Shown here: positions 54,401 through 62,743 of the stretch, piece by piece
Position numbering within the stretch: position 1 is the first letter of the stretch
Layout: each line of letters starts with the position of its first letter
Origin: Halobellus rufus
GTDB taxonomy: Archaea; Halobacteriota; Halobacteria; Halobacteriales; Haloferacaceae
DNA: 64,000 bases
Assembly: GCF_000739575.1 (NCBI RefSeq)
Contig: NZ_BBJO01000042.1
Coordinates: forward strand, 24,418 to 88,417
Direction of reading: 5' to 3'
The notes under the pieces: generated by a model
What the model was told of the DNA's origin: nothing
The model's input: only the letters and a program-made list of their open reading frames with translations
Database searches by the model: none
Position numbers and translations under genes: made by a program

Positions 54401-55186
54401 ATGCCACTCAGTCAGGACGAGGTCGACGACCTCGCGACGAAGCTCTACGACGCCTACGATCAGAAAGAGCCGATCGCCCCGCTGACCGACGACGTCGAGT
54501 TCTCGACGGAGGACGCCTACCGAATCCAGTTCGAGGTGTTCGACCGCCTCAGCGCCGGCGGCCGCGAGGACGTCGTCGGCCACAAGCTCGGACTCGTCAG
54601 CGAGGCCAAGCAGGAACAGCTCGGCATTCCGGAGCCCATCTTCGGCTACGTCGCCCACGAGACCGTACTGGAGAACGAGCCCGTCCCGACCGACGAGATG
54701 ATCGCGCCCCGAATCGAGGCCGAGATCGGCTTCATCCTCGACGAGGACCTCACCGCGCCCGTCTCGGTGACGGACGTCCTCACGGCGACCCGCGCGGTCG
54801 TCCCCGTCGTCGAGATCTTAGAGAGCCGGTTCCAGGGCTGGTCGATCCCCTCCGCCCAAGACGTCATCGCCGACCTCACCTCCGCCGGGAAGGTCATCGT
54901 CGGCGAGCAGTACCGCGACGTCACCGACGTCGACCTGAAGATGGAGAGCGTCGCGGTCTCTGTCAACGGCGAACTGGAGTCGACCGGCGTCGGCGGCGAC
55001 ATCATGGGCAACCCCGCCCGGCCGGTCGCGTGGCTCGCAGAGCGCCTCGACGACGTCGACGACGGCCTGCGCGAGGGCGAACTCGTGATGAGCGGCGGGA
55101 TCACCGCGGCCATCGACATCGAACCCGGCGACGTCTACACCATCGAGTTCGCGAACCTCGGCACGATGGAAGTCCGCGCCGAGTAA
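54401..55186 (+). CDS. 2-oxo-3-hexenedioate (4-oxalocrotonate) decarboxylase-like protein, DmpH family
   Basis: The 261-residue FAH-superfamily paralogue of the hydratase at 49306 shares GHKLGLVSEAKQEQLGIPEP and IAPRIEAEIGFIL. It differs at the positions that separate decarboxylases from hydratases: EPIFGYVAHETV (DmpH-like PIYGF/Y) and QDVIADLTSAGKVIV in place of the hydratase IADNASSA. It would decarboxylate 4-oxalocrotonate to 2-oxopent-4-enoate for the hydratase. TATA-like AGTATAATG (about 54366) precedes the start. The exact split of functions between the two paralogues needs activity data. Confidence 0.83.
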   Translation: MPLSQDEVDDLATKLYDAYDQKEPIAPLTDDVEFSTEDAYRIQFEVFDRLSAGGREDVVGHKLGLVSEAKQEQLGIPEPIFGYVAHETVLENEPVPTDEMIAPRIEAEIGFILDEDLTAPVSVTDVLTATRAVVPVVEILESRFQGWSIPSAQDVIADLTSAGKVIVGEQYRDVTDVDLKMESVAVSVNGELESTGVGGDIMGNPARPVAWLAERLDDVDDGLREGELVMSGGITAAIDIEPGDVYTIEFANLGTMEVRAE

Positions 55187-55378
55187 CGCACCCTCTGAGT
55201 TTTCGTATAGAAAATTACACTCCGATCGAAGAAAAACGTCGCTTAGAACGCTCCTTCGGCCATTTTCGACTACCCCGCCACATTTCGTAACATATGTACG
55301 CCTGTTTTTCGACGTAAGCAACCGGGCTCTCCCCGAGGATCGTCCGAGAATGGATTCCGAAATTGAAAACGGGCCGGC

Positions 55379-56356
55379 TCAGGAGATCAGATCGTAGAGG
55401 TTACCGGCGAAGACGTCTGCTTTGGCGTCTTCGTCGGCGTTCATCCGATCGACGGCGTCGATGGTGTACTCGATCGTCTGCCGGCCGCGCTCGGGGCTGA
55501 AGGGGTAGTCGGTACCGAAGACGACGTTGCCCTCGTTGAAGAACGAGGCCGCACAGTCGATTGCCGGAGTCGACCCCGACACCGCCGTGTCCGCGTTGAA
55601 CTTCTTGAAGTACTCCTCGGCCGGTTGCGAGAGCTCGGCCGCGTGCTCGTGGTAGCCCTTGTAGTTCTCCGGGTAGGTCATCCGCTGCTCGTAGAACATC
55701 TCGATGCGGCGGCCGTAGAAGGGGACCATCCCGCCGCCGTGGTGAGAGACGATCTCGAGGTCGGGGTACTCCTCCATCACGCCGCCGAACACCAGCCGCG
55801 AGAGCGCGAGCGTCGTGTCGAACGGCCAGCCGAAGAGCCGGTGCTCCATGTACTCGGAGGCCCAGTCGTACCACTCCCAGAGTTGGGGATGCATCCACAG
55901 CGGCGTGTCGGTCGCCTCGGCCCGCTCGAACAGCGGCCAGAACCGGTCGTCGTCGAGCGGTCGACCGTCGACGTTCGAGAATATCTGCACGCCGGCCATA
56001 TCGAGGTCGTCGACGCAGCGGTCGAACTCCGCGAGGAACTCCTCGCTCACTTTCGGGATCGTTCCGACCGGGATGAAGTCGTCCGGATGCTCGTCGGCCA
56101 GCCGTCGGATCTCGTCGTTCGCGAGCCGCGTGATGTCGAGCGCGAGATCGTGGTCCATCCCCTGAAACATCGTCGGTAGCGCCAGGGTGATGACCTGTTT
56201 GTCGACGCCGTAGTCGGCCATGTCCTGCTTCCGCTGGTCGTGATCCCAGAGGAACTCAGGTCGGCCCGAGAGCCCCTGGAAGCCGAACTTGTCCGTCAGG
56301 TCCTCGAAGAACCGCTCTGTCAACACGTGCGTGTAGCCGTCGACGATTTCCGGCAT
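55379..56356 (-). CDS. Amidohydrolase-2 family protein (ACMSD-type decarboxylase candidate), paralogue B
   Basis: The 325-residue TIM-barrel protein is closely related to that at 28116 (shared GxDKQVI-LA-P, LANDEIRRLADEHPD, GVQIFSNVDG, HPQL). Metal-ligand candidates are in LWMHPQL, VSHHGGG and FGTDYPFS. The N-terminal HxH is altered to YTH (VDGYTHVLTE). Next to a meta-cleavage pathway, an ACMSD-family decarboxylase could remove the carboxyl of a carboxylated ring-cleavage product, as in the bacterial protocatechuate 2,3-cleavage route, or of a dihydroxybenzoate before cleavage. TATA-like ACTATTATC (about 56384-56395) supports the start. Confidence 0.85.
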   Translation of the reverse strand: MPEIVDGYTHVLTERFFEDLTDKFGFQGLSGRPEFLWDHDQRKQDMADYGVDKQVITLALPTMFQGMDHDLALDITRLANDEIRRLADEHPDDFIPVGTIPKVSEEFLAEFDRCVDDLDMAGVQIFSNVDGRPLDDDRFWPLFERAEATDTPLWMHPQLWEWYDWASEYMEHRLFGWPFDTTLALSRLVFGGVMEEYPDLEIVSHHGGGMVPFYGRRIEMFYEQRMTYPENYKGYHEHAAELSQPAEEYFKKFNADTAVSGSTPAIDCAASFFNEGNVVFGTDYPFSPERGRQTIEYTIDAVDRMNADEDAKADVFAGNLYDLIS

Positions 56357-56437
56357 ATGTCAGTACTACTCGCGAGCGTGGTGATAATAGTTCTCACTGG
56401 CGCTCGAGGGCCGCCACCCTTTCGAGTCGACCGCCGG

Positions 56438-57205
56438 TCACTGGCGCGCGTACTTGATGTCTAAGGCGAGTTCGTGCGCCGTGCTCTCGACTTCGGCGGT
56501 GATGTCGTCGTCGAAGCCGGCGTTACCCAACCGCTTCGTCGGGGCCGAGATGCTGATCGCGCCGAGGACGTCACCGCCGAGTTTGACCGGCGCACCGATG
56601 CAGGTCAGCCCCTCGGTCCGCTCCTCGTCGTCGGTCGCGTAGCCGCGCTCGCGGATCTCCGCCAGTTCCTCGAACAGCGCCTCCCGCTCGGTGATCGTGT
56701 TCTCGGTCGCTTTCGGCAGCCCCCACTCCTCGACGATGGCCTCGACGCGCTCCTCCGGGAGCGACGCGAGGATCGCCTTCCCGATCCCGATGTTGTGCAG
56801 CGGGAGGCGGTATCCGACGTGGGTGTCGAGGTTGACGGCGTAGTTCCCGCGAGACTGGTACAGATACACCGCGCGGCCGCCCTCCTCGGTCGCGAGGTTC
56901 GCCAGCATTCCTGTGTCGCTCGCTAGCTGATCGATCTTCGATCGGCCGTACTGATACAGCGGCGACCGGCTCCGGACGTGCCCGCCGAGGGAGAGAAACT
57001 TCAGACTGAGCGAGTACTCGTCCCCCGACTTCTCGACGTATCCGTGCTCTCTGAGCGTGCTGAGATGATTGTGAATGCCGCTTTTGCTCATATCGAGGCG
57101 GTCCTCCAGTTCCGTGAGTCGGAACCCTTCACCGGTGTCGAGCGTCTCGATCAGCGCCAGCGTCTTCTCGGTCGTCCGGACGGGGTGGTTCGCCTTCTTT
57201 GTCAT
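56438..57205 (-). CDS. IclR family transcriptional regulator (4)
   Basis: The 255-residue IclR protein has the helix-turn-helix LEDRLDMSKSGIHNHLSTL, then the effector domain with IGKAILASLPEE, WGLPKATENTI and ISISAPTKRLGNAG. It is at the right edge of the ring-cleavage gene block, on the same strand as the neighbouring amidohydrolase, and is the obvious local regulator of the block. A TATA-like element (about 57228-57240) precedes the start. Confidence 0.92.
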   Translation of the reverse strand: MTKKANHPVRTTEKTLALIETLDTGEGFRLTELEDRLDMSKSGIHNHLSTLREHGYVEKSGDEYSLSLKFLSLGGHVRSRSPLYQYGRSKIDQLASDTGMLANLATEEGGRAVYLYQSRGNYAVNLDTHVGYRLPLHNIGIGKAILASLPEERVEAIVEEWGLPKATENTITEREALFEELAEIRERGYATDDEERTEGLTCIGAPVKLGGDVLGAISISAPTKRLGNAGFDDDITAEVESTAHELALDIKYARQ

Positions 57206-57510
57206 TGCAGAGAGATTACATCGGCGACGTATACATTTTCGGTATGAAAACTCACTATATAGTATAGAAGAATTTATTCAAAACTTACTAAAGTTTTTGA
57301 ATTGAGTTCGTTATTTTGATTCATAGCCTCAACTAGCGCCTCTTCGTCGATATGACGTTCCAAATCCGGTTTTAATAAACTATATAGCAGTTTCTAGCTA
57401 TTCTATTATATTGAGTTTTAGACGATTTCCTTGGCTATCGTTCCGGATAAATTGGGGTTTGTCAACTATGGACAGCAGTTTTTAAATTCCCCCCAGCGAA
57501 ATCGAAGGGT
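57206..57510. other. AT-rich intergenic region between iclR and glutamate dehydrogenase
   Basis: About 300 bp with GC far below the window average and no gene. It contains small palindromes such as ACTATATAGT and, at the right end, the TATA box of the dehydrogenase gene (TTTTTAAATT, about 57478-57487, about 28 nt before the ATG). It marks the boundary between the catabolic block and the housekeeping genes. Confidence 0.6.
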
Positions 57511-58761
57511 ATGTCGGACGCTAACCCCTTCGAGAGTCTCCAAGAACAGGTAGACGACGCGGCCGCGTACCTCGACGTCGAGAGCGACGTCATCGAGCGA
57601 CTGAAGCACCCCGAGCGCGTTCTCGAACTGAACCTGACCGTCGAACTCGACGACGGGTCTCTCGCCCGGTTCAAGGGCTTCAGATCGCAGTTCAACGGCG
57701 ACCGCGGCCCGTACAAGGGCGGTATTCGTTATCACCCGAACGTCTCGCGCGACGAGGTCAAGGCGCTCTCCGGGTGGATGGCCTACAAGTGTGCGATCGT
57801 CGACATCCCGCTCGGCGGCGGCAAGGGCGGTATCATCATCGATCCCACGGAGTACTCCGAGGCCGAACTCGAACGACTGACTCGCGCGTACGCGACCGAA
57901 CTCCGGCCGCTCGTCGGTCCCGACCGCGACATCCCCGCCCCGGACGTCAACACCGGCCAGCGGGAGATGAACTGGTTCAAAGACACCTACGAGACGCTCG
58001 AACGGACGACCGCACCGGGCGTCATCACCGGAAAGGCCATCGCCTCCGGCGGGAGCGAGGGTCGCGTCGAGGCCACCGGCCGCTCGACGATGTTCGCCGC
58101 CCGAGAGGCGTTCGACTACCTCGGACAGGACATCAGCGACGCGACCGTCGCCGTTCAGGGGTACGGGAACGCCGGTTCCATCGCGGCGCGTCTCATCGAG
58201 GACCTCGGCGCGACGGTCGTCGCCGTCTCGGACTCCTCCGGCGGCGTCTACGATCCCGACGGCATCGACGCCCGCGCGGTGAAGTCCCACAAGAACGAGA
58301 CCGGGTCGGTGACCGGGTACGAGGGCACCGAGGAGCTGACCAACGAGGAACTGCTCACCCTCGACGTCGACCTCCTCGTTCCGGCCGCGCTCGAAAACGC
58401 GATCGACGCCGACCTCGCCGAGGACGTCGAGGCCGACGTCATCGCGGAAGCGGCGAACGGCCCGCTGACGCCGGACGCCGACGACGTGCTCACCGACCGG
58501 GACGTCCTGGTGGTTCCGGACATCCTCGCGAACGCGGGCGGCGTCACCGTCTCGTACTTCGAGTGGGTGCAGAACCGACAGCGCTTCTCCTGGTCCGAAG
58601 AGCGCGTCAACGACGAACTCGAAACGGTGATCACGAGCGCCTTCGACGACCTCGTCGACGCCTACGAGTCGAAGGGCCTCCCGAACTTCCGAACCGCCGC
58701 CTACGTCGTCGCCGCCCAGCGGATCGCCGACGCCTACGCCGAGAGCGGCAACTGGCCCTGA
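57511..58761 (+). CDS. Glutamate dehydrogenase (Glu/Leu/Phe/Val dehydrogenase family)
   Basis: The 416-residue enzyme has the glutamate-binding segment [18 protein letters not shown] and the catalytic Lys in [13 protein letters not shown], a Rossmann motif [16 protein letters not shown] and the late segment [15 protein letters not shown]. It interconverts glutamate and 2-oxoglutarate, with NAD or NADP. The length is normal for archaeal hexameric enzymes. It is likely monocistronic, with its own TATA box. Confidence 0.95.
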   Translation: MSDANPFESLQEQVDDAAAYLDVESDVIERLKHPERVLELNLTVELDDGSLARFKGFRSQFNGDRGPYKGGIRYHPNVSRDEVKALSGWMAYKCAIVDIPLGGGKGGIIIDPTEYSEAELERLTRAYATELRPLVGPDRDIPAPDVNTGQREMNWFKDTYETLERTTAPGVITGKAIASGGSEGRVEATGRSTMFAAREAFDYLGQDISDATVAVQGYGNAGSIAARLIEDLGATVVAVSDSSGGVYDPDGIDARAVKSHKNETGSVTGYEGTEELTNEELLTLDVDLLVPAALENAIDADLAEDVEADVIAEAANGPLTPDADDVLTDRDVLVVPDILANAGGVTVSYFEWVQNRQRFSWSEERVNDELETVITSAFDDLVDAYESKGLPNFRTAAYVVAAQRIADAYAESGNWP

Positions 58762-58875
58762 GACCGGCGGGGTCGGACCGTCGCCGTTCTCCCGCTTTTT
58801 TCGAGTGAGTCGCCGCCCGGTTCGATCGCTACGGACCCGAGCGATTCAAGTCGGTTCCGGGCGCGAGTACACACA

Positions 58876-59796
58876 ATGCGTCAGGACCACCTCATCTCCG
58901 CGACGCAACTGTCGCGGGCCGACATCGAGGCGGTGCTCGACCGCGCGGCGGAGATCGACGCCGACCCCGGCGCGTGGCAGGGGCGACACGACGGATCGAT
59001 CCTCGGCCTCTGTTTCTTCGAGCCGAGCACCCGCACGCGGATGAGCTTCGACACCGCGATGAAACGACTCGGCGGCCGGACGATCGACATGGGCTCCGTC
59101 GAGTCCTCCTCGGTCAAGAAGGGCGAAACGCTGGCCGACACGATGCGCGTCCTGGAGGGCTACGCCGACGCGCTCGTCCTGCGACACCCCTCCGAGGGCT
59201 CGGCGAAGATGGCGACGGAGTTCGTCGACGTCCCGCTCGTCAACGCAGGGGACGGCGCTGGACAACACCCCACGCAGACGCTCTTGGACCTGTACACGAT
59301 GCGGCAGAACGTCGGCCTCGACGACGTCACCGTCGGTATCATGGGCGATCTCAAGTACGGCCGGACGGTCCACTCGCTCGCGTCGGCGCTGACGAACTTC
59401 GACACCAGACAGCACTTCATCAGCCCAGAGAGCCTGCGGCTCCCCCGGAGCGTCCGCTACGACCTCCACGAGTCGGGCGCGCAGGTCCGAGAGCACACGT
59501 CCCTCGACGAGGTGCTCGACGAGTTGGACATCCTGTACGTCACCCGAATCCAGCGGGAGCGCTTCCCCGACGAGAACGAGTACCTGAAAGTCGCCGGCGA
59601 GTACCAGGTCAGCGCCGAGGACCTCGCGTCGGCGAAAGACTCCCTGACGGTGATGCACCCGCTGCCGCGCGTCGACGAGATCGCACCGGACGTCGACGAC
59701 ACCGACCACGCCAAGTACTTCCAACAGGCGCACAACGGCGTGCCCGTCCGGATGGCGCTGCTAGATATGCTGCTGTCCGAGGGGGGAGACCAATGA
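58876..59796 (+). CDS. pyrB: Aspartate carbamoyltransferase catalytic subunit
   Basis: The 306-residue protein has the carbamoyl phosphate site [15 protein letters not shown] (about residues 49-63), the [12 protein letters not shown] loop that reaches the neighbouring active site, [18 protein letters not shown] and the aspartate-site [10 protein letters not shown]. It makes carbamoyl aspartate in pyrimidine synthesis. It overlaps pyrI by ATGA, so the subunits are made together. Confidence 0.97.
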   Translation: MRQDHLISATQLSRADIEAVLDRAAEIDADPGAWQGRHDGSILGLCFFEPSTRTRMSFDTAMKRLGGRTIDMGSVESSSVKKGETLADTMRVLEGYADALVLRHPSEGSAKMATEFVDVPLVNAGDGAGQHPTQTLLDLYTMRQNVGLDDVTVGIMGDLKYGRTVHSLASALTNFDTRQHFISPESLRLPRSVRYDLHESGAQVREHTSLDEVLDELDILYVTRIQRERFPDENEYLKVAGEYQVSAEDLASAKDSLTVMHPLPRVDEIAPDVDDTDHAKYFQQAHNGVPVRMALLDMLLSEGGDQ

Positions 59797-60263
59797 CCGA
59801 CACCGACAGAGAGCTCCGCGTCTCGAAGATCCGAAACGGCACCGTCATCGACCACCTCGCCGCCGGCCAGGCGCTGAACGTACTCGCGCTGCTCGACATC
59901 GACGGCTCCGGCGGCGAGAGCGTCTCCGTCGGGATGAACGTCCCCTCGGACAAGCTCGCGAAGAAAGACATCGTGAAGGTCGAAGACCGAGAGCTGAGCC
60001 AATCTGAGGTCGACGTGCTCTCGGTGATCTCCCCGGAGGCGACGATCAACATCGTCCGCGAGTACGAGGTGGTCGAGAAGAAGCGGATCGACCGCCCCGA
60101 CTTCGTCGAAGACGTCCTCTCGTGTCCGAACCGAAACTGCATCACCAACGCCGAGGAGCCGATCCGGACCCGATTCAGCGTCCTCGAGGACGGCCTCCGC
60201 TGCGATTACTGCGGCGAGATCGTCCGCGAGGAGGAGGTCCCGTCGTACCTCGACGTCGCCTAA
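59793..60263 (+). CDS. pyrI: Aspartate carbamoyltransferase regulatory subunit
   Basis: The 156-residue protein has an N-terminal nucleotide-binding domain ([30 protein letters not shown]) and a C-terminal zinc domain with four cysteines (CPNRNC, then CDYC). It binds ATP/CTP and tunes PyrB allosterically. The ATG at 59793 lies in a four-base overlap with pyrB after a strong Shine-Dalgarno (GGGGGGAG). Confidence 0.97.
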   Translation: MTDTDRELRVSKIRNGTVIDHLAAGQALNVLALLDIDGSGGESVSVGMNVPSDKLAKKDIVKVEDRELSQSEVDVLSVISPEATINIVREYEVVEKKRIDRPDFVEDVLSCPNRNCITNAEEPIRTRFSVLEDGLRCDYCGEIVREEEVPSYLDVA

Positions 60264-60357
60264 CCGGTGCCTCGACCCCACCTAATCGATACCTACCCCG
60301 CCCGCCGCACGTCGAAGGAGGGAAACCACTTTGTACCGAGAGGGAGTACCTTCGGGT

Positions 60358-60465
60358 ATGTCCGGAAAAGCGAAATTCATCCTGGTACTGTCGCTGATCG
60401 CCCTCGTCTACTTCGTCGTCTCCGGCGGCGAGGACCCCGTCGAAGTCGAAGTCGACGACGAGTAA
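60358..60465 (+). CDS. Membrane microprotein, 35 residues
   Basis: MSGKAKFILVLSLIALVYFV is followed by a short acidic tail rich in Glu, Asp and Val. It has one membrane helix with positive residues at the start, so the acidic tail is probably outside. It starts 94 bp after pyrI. Similar very short single-helix proteins are conserved near pyrI in haloarchaea as far as I recall, but the function is unknown. Its ordered structure, start and haloarchaeal codon use argue for a real gene. Confidence 0.65.
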   Translation: MSGKAKFILVLSLIALVYFVVSGGEDPVEVEVDDE

Positions 60466-60594
60466 CCCCCGCTTACTGCCGGTTTTTTCGGGCCGCGAGA
60501 GACAGTCGAGCGGCACGTCTCGCTCTCGGACAGGGCCTCCGACTCCCGAACGGCGGAGCGAACGACTGATGCCGCTCGGGCCGGAAGCCCGAGT

Positions 60595-61434
60595 ATGTAC
60601 GGTGTCGTCACGCGCAACGCCGAGGAGGTCGAGTGGCCGGAGTTCGAAGTCGGCTTCTACGAGGTCAAGGACGTGACCGGACGGGCAGCAGAGCCGCTCC
60701 CGGAGGCGATCAATATGATCTCGTGCTTCGGGGACACCGCCGGCGTGAGCTCCGACCCGGACCTCGCCGCCGTCGACGCGGACGGGAATCCGGCGACCCG
60801 CGAGCAGCCGTATTTCGACTGGTCGCACGTCTGCCCGACGCACGAGCGCTACCGCGAGGGACTCCTCGAAATCGTCGCCGACGCTGCCGCTGAGAACGAC
60901 GACGTCCGCCTCGACGACGTCGGGTTCCCCCGCGAGGGGTACTGCCGCTGCGATCGGTGCGACCGCCGGTTCGCCGAGAGCGAGTACGAGGACCGCGGGG
61001 CGTGGCGCGCCGCGGAGATCACCGACTTCGTCGGCCGCGCGGCGGAGCGGATCCCGGGACGAACGTATCTGACGCTGTACCCGGACCCGTACCCCGGCCA
61101 CCTCTACGAACGCGCCGGCATCGACGTCGAACGGCTCGCCGAACACGTCGACGAGTTCGTCGTGCCGCTGTACGACACCGAGTACGCGACGACGTACTGG
61201 CTGGAGACCATCGCGAAGGGATTCGAGAGTCTGCTCGACCCCCTCGACGCCGCCTTCTCGGTCGAACTGTACGCCGTCGACGTCGACGTCGACGCCCTCA
61301 TCGGAGCGACCGAGGTCGCCGAAACGTACGCCGAGAACGTCTACTTCGGCTACGACGCCTCGAACGCCGCGGCGGCGGTCCGACGGAAGGACGCCGACGA
61401 GCGGTCGGGCGTCACCCACCGCCCGGAGAGCTGA
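60595..61434 (+). CDS. Conserved haloarchaeal protein of unknown function with a CxCxxC motif
   Basis: The 279-residue soluble, acidic protein has a Cys motif near residue 120 (GYCRCDRCDRRF) plus two further Cys earlier (SCFGD, HVCPTHERY), compatible with metal binding. Alternating strands and helices (VGFYEVKD, TYLTLYPDPYPGHLYERAG, VYFGYDASNAAAAVRR) suggest a TIM-barrel-like fold, possibly related to glycosidase-like proteins. It follows the microprotein and pyrBI on the same strand. No function is proposed. Confidence 0.75.
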   Translation: MYGVVTRNAEEVEWPEFEVGFYEVKDVTGRAAEPLPEAINMISCFGDTAGVSSDPDLAAVDADGNPATREQPYFDWSHVCPTHERYREGLLEIVADAAAENDDVRLDDVGFPREGYCRCDRCDRRFAESEYEDRGAWRAAEITDFVGRAAERIPGRTYLTLYPDPYPGHLYERAGIDVERLAEHVDEFVVPLYDTEYATTYWLETIAKGFESLLDPLDAAFSVELYAVDVDVDALIGATEVAETYAENVYFGYDASNAAAAVRRKDADERSGVTHRPES

Positions 61435-61501
61435 GGACCGACTGCCGCTGAACGTGGCTCTCGGGCCGCATCAGCCTGACGCGCAGGTCGGTCGGCGAGA
61501 C

Positions 61502-61615
61502 TCAGAGCGCCCCGGCGAGAAACGCCACGACGGCGATCCCGCCGACGAACACGAGCGCGGCGAAGACGAACAGCCCGGCCATCAGACGGCGCTGTTTCGG
61601 GGTCGGCTGTGCCAT
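61502..61615 (-). CDS. Membrane microprotein, 37 residues
   Basis: The product MAQPTPKQRRLMAGLFVFAA... has a basic N-terminus and a single long hydrophobic helix rich in Ala, Val, Gly and Phe. It lies between the 60595 gene and menC. The function is unknown; the basic head followed by one helix suggests a membrane-anchored partner of another protein. It shows no overlap with a better frame. Confidence 0.55.
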   Translation of the reverse strand: MAQPTPKQRRLMAGLFVFAALVFVGGIAVVAFLAGAL

Positions 61616-61714
61616 ACGCCCTCGTATGGCTCGACCGCACAAATACTCGCTGGCGCCGAACCGAAACGGCCCGTAGGCGGTCGAATAGCTCGGTTTTCAG
61701 GTTTCCTCCACTGC

Positions 61715-62743
61715 TCACCGCTCTCTTCGGAGCGCATCGAACGCCTCGCCGGCGATCCCCGGCCCCGACGGAACGCGGATCGCGCCGCCTTCGATCGGTG
61801 CGGGATCGGGGGCCAAATCCGCCGCGAGGATCGATCCGGTCGCCAGCCCGCAGGCCGAGACGTCGGGAAGCGCGGCTGCGACGTGCACCGCGCCGACGCG
61901 GGCGACGACGGCGTCGACGGTGGTGGTCACGACGACGTCGACGCCGCGTTCCGAGGCCCGACGCGCCACGTCGAGCGTCTGCCGCGGCCCGCCGAGCGCC
62001 ATCGGCTTGCAGACGAGGACGTCGGCCGCCTCCGCAGCAAGCACCTCGTCCGCACCCGAGCGAGCGAGCGATTCGTCGAGTGCGACACCCACGCCCCGTC
62101 CGCGGAGTGCTGCGTGTCCGTCGAGGTCCGCCGCCCCGAGCGGCTGTTCGACGTACGCGAAGTCGAGGTCGGCGGCGACGTCGAGCAGGCGTTCCGCGGT
62201 CGGAACGTCCCACGCCCCGTTCGCGTCCGCCCGAAGCTCCACGTCCTCCCCCGCGGCGTCTCTCGCAGCGCGTAACCTGTCGGCATCGACGTCGGGTTCG
62301 CGCGCCCCGACCTTCACTTTCACCGCGCGGTATCCCGATTCGACGGCTTCGCGCGTCGCGCTCGCGGTCACCTCGACGGAGCCGTCGCCGACGGTGGCAT
62401 TCATCGGGACGACGTCCGCCGAGGGGCCATCCGAGAGGATCGCCGCGAGCGGCTCGTCGGCAGCGCGCGCGTCGGCGTCCGCGAGGGCGAGTTCGATTCC
62501 GTGGCGGGCGGCCGGGCTGTCCGGCAGCGCGGCGCGGTCCGCGGCGCGCTCTCGCGACCAGTCGGACAACGCCGCTTCGCACTCGTCGATCGACTCTGTC
62601 CACCCGGGCAGCGGCGTGGACTCGCCGAGGCCGACGACTCCGTCGCGTTCGACGCGGATCAGGAATCCATCGCGGCGATCGACGTCTCCTCGGGCAGTCG
62701 ACAGCGGCGACGTCAGTCCGAGAGAGAAACGCTCGTACTGCAT
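61715..62743 (-). CDS. menC: o-Succinylbenzoate synthase (enolase superfamily, MenC)
   Basis: The 342-residue protein has an N-terminal capping domain (FLIRVERDGVVGLGESTPLPG) and a beta barrel with the catalytic Lys pair AVKVKVG, acidic metal ligands in LRADANGAWD, YVEQPL and GVALDESLA, and the last Lys in VLVCKPMALGG. It dehydrates SHCHC to o-succinylbenzoate in menaquinone synthesis. The frame is open to 62947 but homology starts at ATG 62743, which overlaps the menA stop by one base. The menA coupling supports MenC over dipeptide epimerase. Confidence 0.93.
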   Translation of the reverse strand: MQYERFSLGLTSPLSTARGDVDRRDGFLIRVERDGVVGLGESTPLPGWTESIDECEAALSDWSRERAADRAALPDSPAARHGIELALADADARAADEPLAAILSDGPSADVVPMNATVGDGSVEVTASATREAVESGYRAVKVKVGAREPDVDADRLRAARDAAGEDVELRADANGAWDVPTAERLLDVAADLDFAYVEQPLGAADLDGHAALRGRGVGVALDESLARSGADEVLAAEAADVLVCKPMALGGPRQTLDVARRASERGVDVVVTTTVDAVVARVGAVHVAAALPDVSACGLATGSILAADLAPDPAPIEGGAIRVPSGPGIAGEAFDALRRER

